The translations under genes and the position numbers were made by a program. Positions 4,939 to 5,437 of a stretch of 5,437 nt of DNA are shown one piece after another (within the stretch, counting starts at the first letter, position 1; each line of letters opens with the position of its first letter). Source of the DNA: Methanosarcinales archaeon (GTDB taxonomy: Archaea > Halobacteriota > Methanosarcinia > Methanosarcinales > Methanogasteraceae); contig DAOWIV010000038.1 in NCBI GenBank assembly GCA_030640725.1, forward strand, positions 1-5,437, read 5' to 3'. Under the pieces are notes generated by a model. That model was not told the origin of the DNA and made no database searches. It was given only the letters and a program-made list of their open reading frames with translations.

Positions 4939-5437
4939 TAATGGTGTTATTAGTAACCCAATGAATAACGCACTATCAAAAGAAATAACGCAATTTAGTA
5001 ATGCAAGCCACGTACAACCTCAGATGCCTTTTCCCTTTTTGTCATTAACTGGGTATGACTTTATGAAAGATGGAAATGCCTCTATTTTAAACGAAGAGCT
5101 TGCTGGAGACTCAGCGGCACCAGAAGAAGTGGGGAATAGGACTTCTCAGCATACTGGATTTAGTGGTGGTATTCCACACACTCTTTTCCCTATTTCATTA
5201 AATAGAGAGGGTGTATCTTATTTGCAATTTAAAACAGTTCCTGCTAATTCAAAGATAATATTTCTTAATACGAATAAGTCAATATTTAACACTGAATGGG
5301 ATGGATACTCTGATCTTGCAGATCTCTTAAAAAATATGGGATTTAATGTTGAAGAAAGAGACGTTAATCCAATAACATACAATCAAATAAAGGATTACGA
5401 TGTAATTGTAACTGACATTCCGCAGGTCGCCATCCAT
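4937..5437 (+). pseudogene. 3' part of the interrupted secreted protein, runs off right edge
   Basis: This is the continuation of the gene that begins at 3628, open for 167 codons to the window edge with no stop. Joined to the first 31 codons it yields 198 residues. After a low-complexity, Asn/Ser-rich linker there are NAS and NRTS-type sequons (possible N-glycosylation on the cell surface), then a folded-looking part: KIIFLNTN, DGYSDLADLLKNMGFNVEE, and IKDYDVIVTDIP. This strand-helix-strand pattern resembles GATase-like or DUF4350-type domains found in secreted archaeal proteins; that assignment is tentative. The sequence is more AT-rich than the DNA before 3600. Without the signal peptide any internally started product, for example from ATG 4961, would stay inside the cell. 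The true C-terminus, including any anchor, lies outside the window. Confidence 0.82.

Noticed and set aside
1..5437. CRISPR array, tRNA or rRNA gene, or a novel multi-gene defence system
   Set aside because: I saw no regularly spaced repeats, no tRNA-like TTCGA arm with a cloverleaf and no rRNA-like stretch. The genes recognised belong to known helicase, toxin-antitoxin and insertion-sequence families with no additional conserved partner.

Overview
The window looks archaeal, most likely from a euryarchaeote related to methanogens or methane oxidisers (an inference; no rRNA or tRNA is present to fix it). The reasons are a clear archaeal TATA box (TTATATAA) at the usual distance before one operon, likely leaderless starts elsewhere, strong GGAGG-type ribosome binding sites, and gene families common in such genomes: an Lhr-like helicase, DUF3368/UPF0175 and MazF toxin-antitoxin pairs, and a large secreted surface-type protein.

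Layout. (1) Positions 1-1194, minus strand: an SF2 DEAD/DEAH helicase runs off the left edge. All its core motifs are present, but its N-terminal segment lies in another frame behind a TGA stop and a seven-T run, so the gene looks split or damaged. (2) Positions 1195-1498: a non-coding divergent region with a lone signal-peptide-like stretch and a 12-bp perfect palindrome in front of the next operon. (3) Positions 1499-2268, plus strand: a PIN-domain (DUF3368) toxin overlapping a UPF0175 antitoxin. (4) Positions 2343-2863, minus strand: an antitoxin and a MazF/PemK toxin, overlapping each other and convergent with the first pair. (5) Positions 2907-3627: about 700 bp of strongly G-rich sequence with no convincing gene but traces of signal-peptide starts. 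(6) Positions 3628-5437, plus strand: a secreted-protein gene cut in two by a complete IS630-family element of about 1214 bp.

The clearest result is the insertion. The element lies between two copies of CTAG (TA duplicated), has imperfect terminal inverted repeats, and carries a transposase in two frames joined at an A8 slippery run (-1 shift). Removing it on paper joins the signal peptide at 3628 to the open frame after 4937 without gain or loss of a base, giving one uninterrupted frame of 198 codons to the right edge. The downstream part has a Rossmann-like stretch resembling GATase/DUF4350-type surface proteins.

Taken together this is an accessory island: two toxin-antitoxin modules, an insertion sequence, a disrupted secreted protein, a probably disrupted helicase and decayed DNA between them. 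I found no CRISPR array, structural RNA gene or clearly new multi-gene system. The points most worth checking are the IS insertion, the transposase frameshift, the helicase N-terminus and the palindrome before the PIN toxin.
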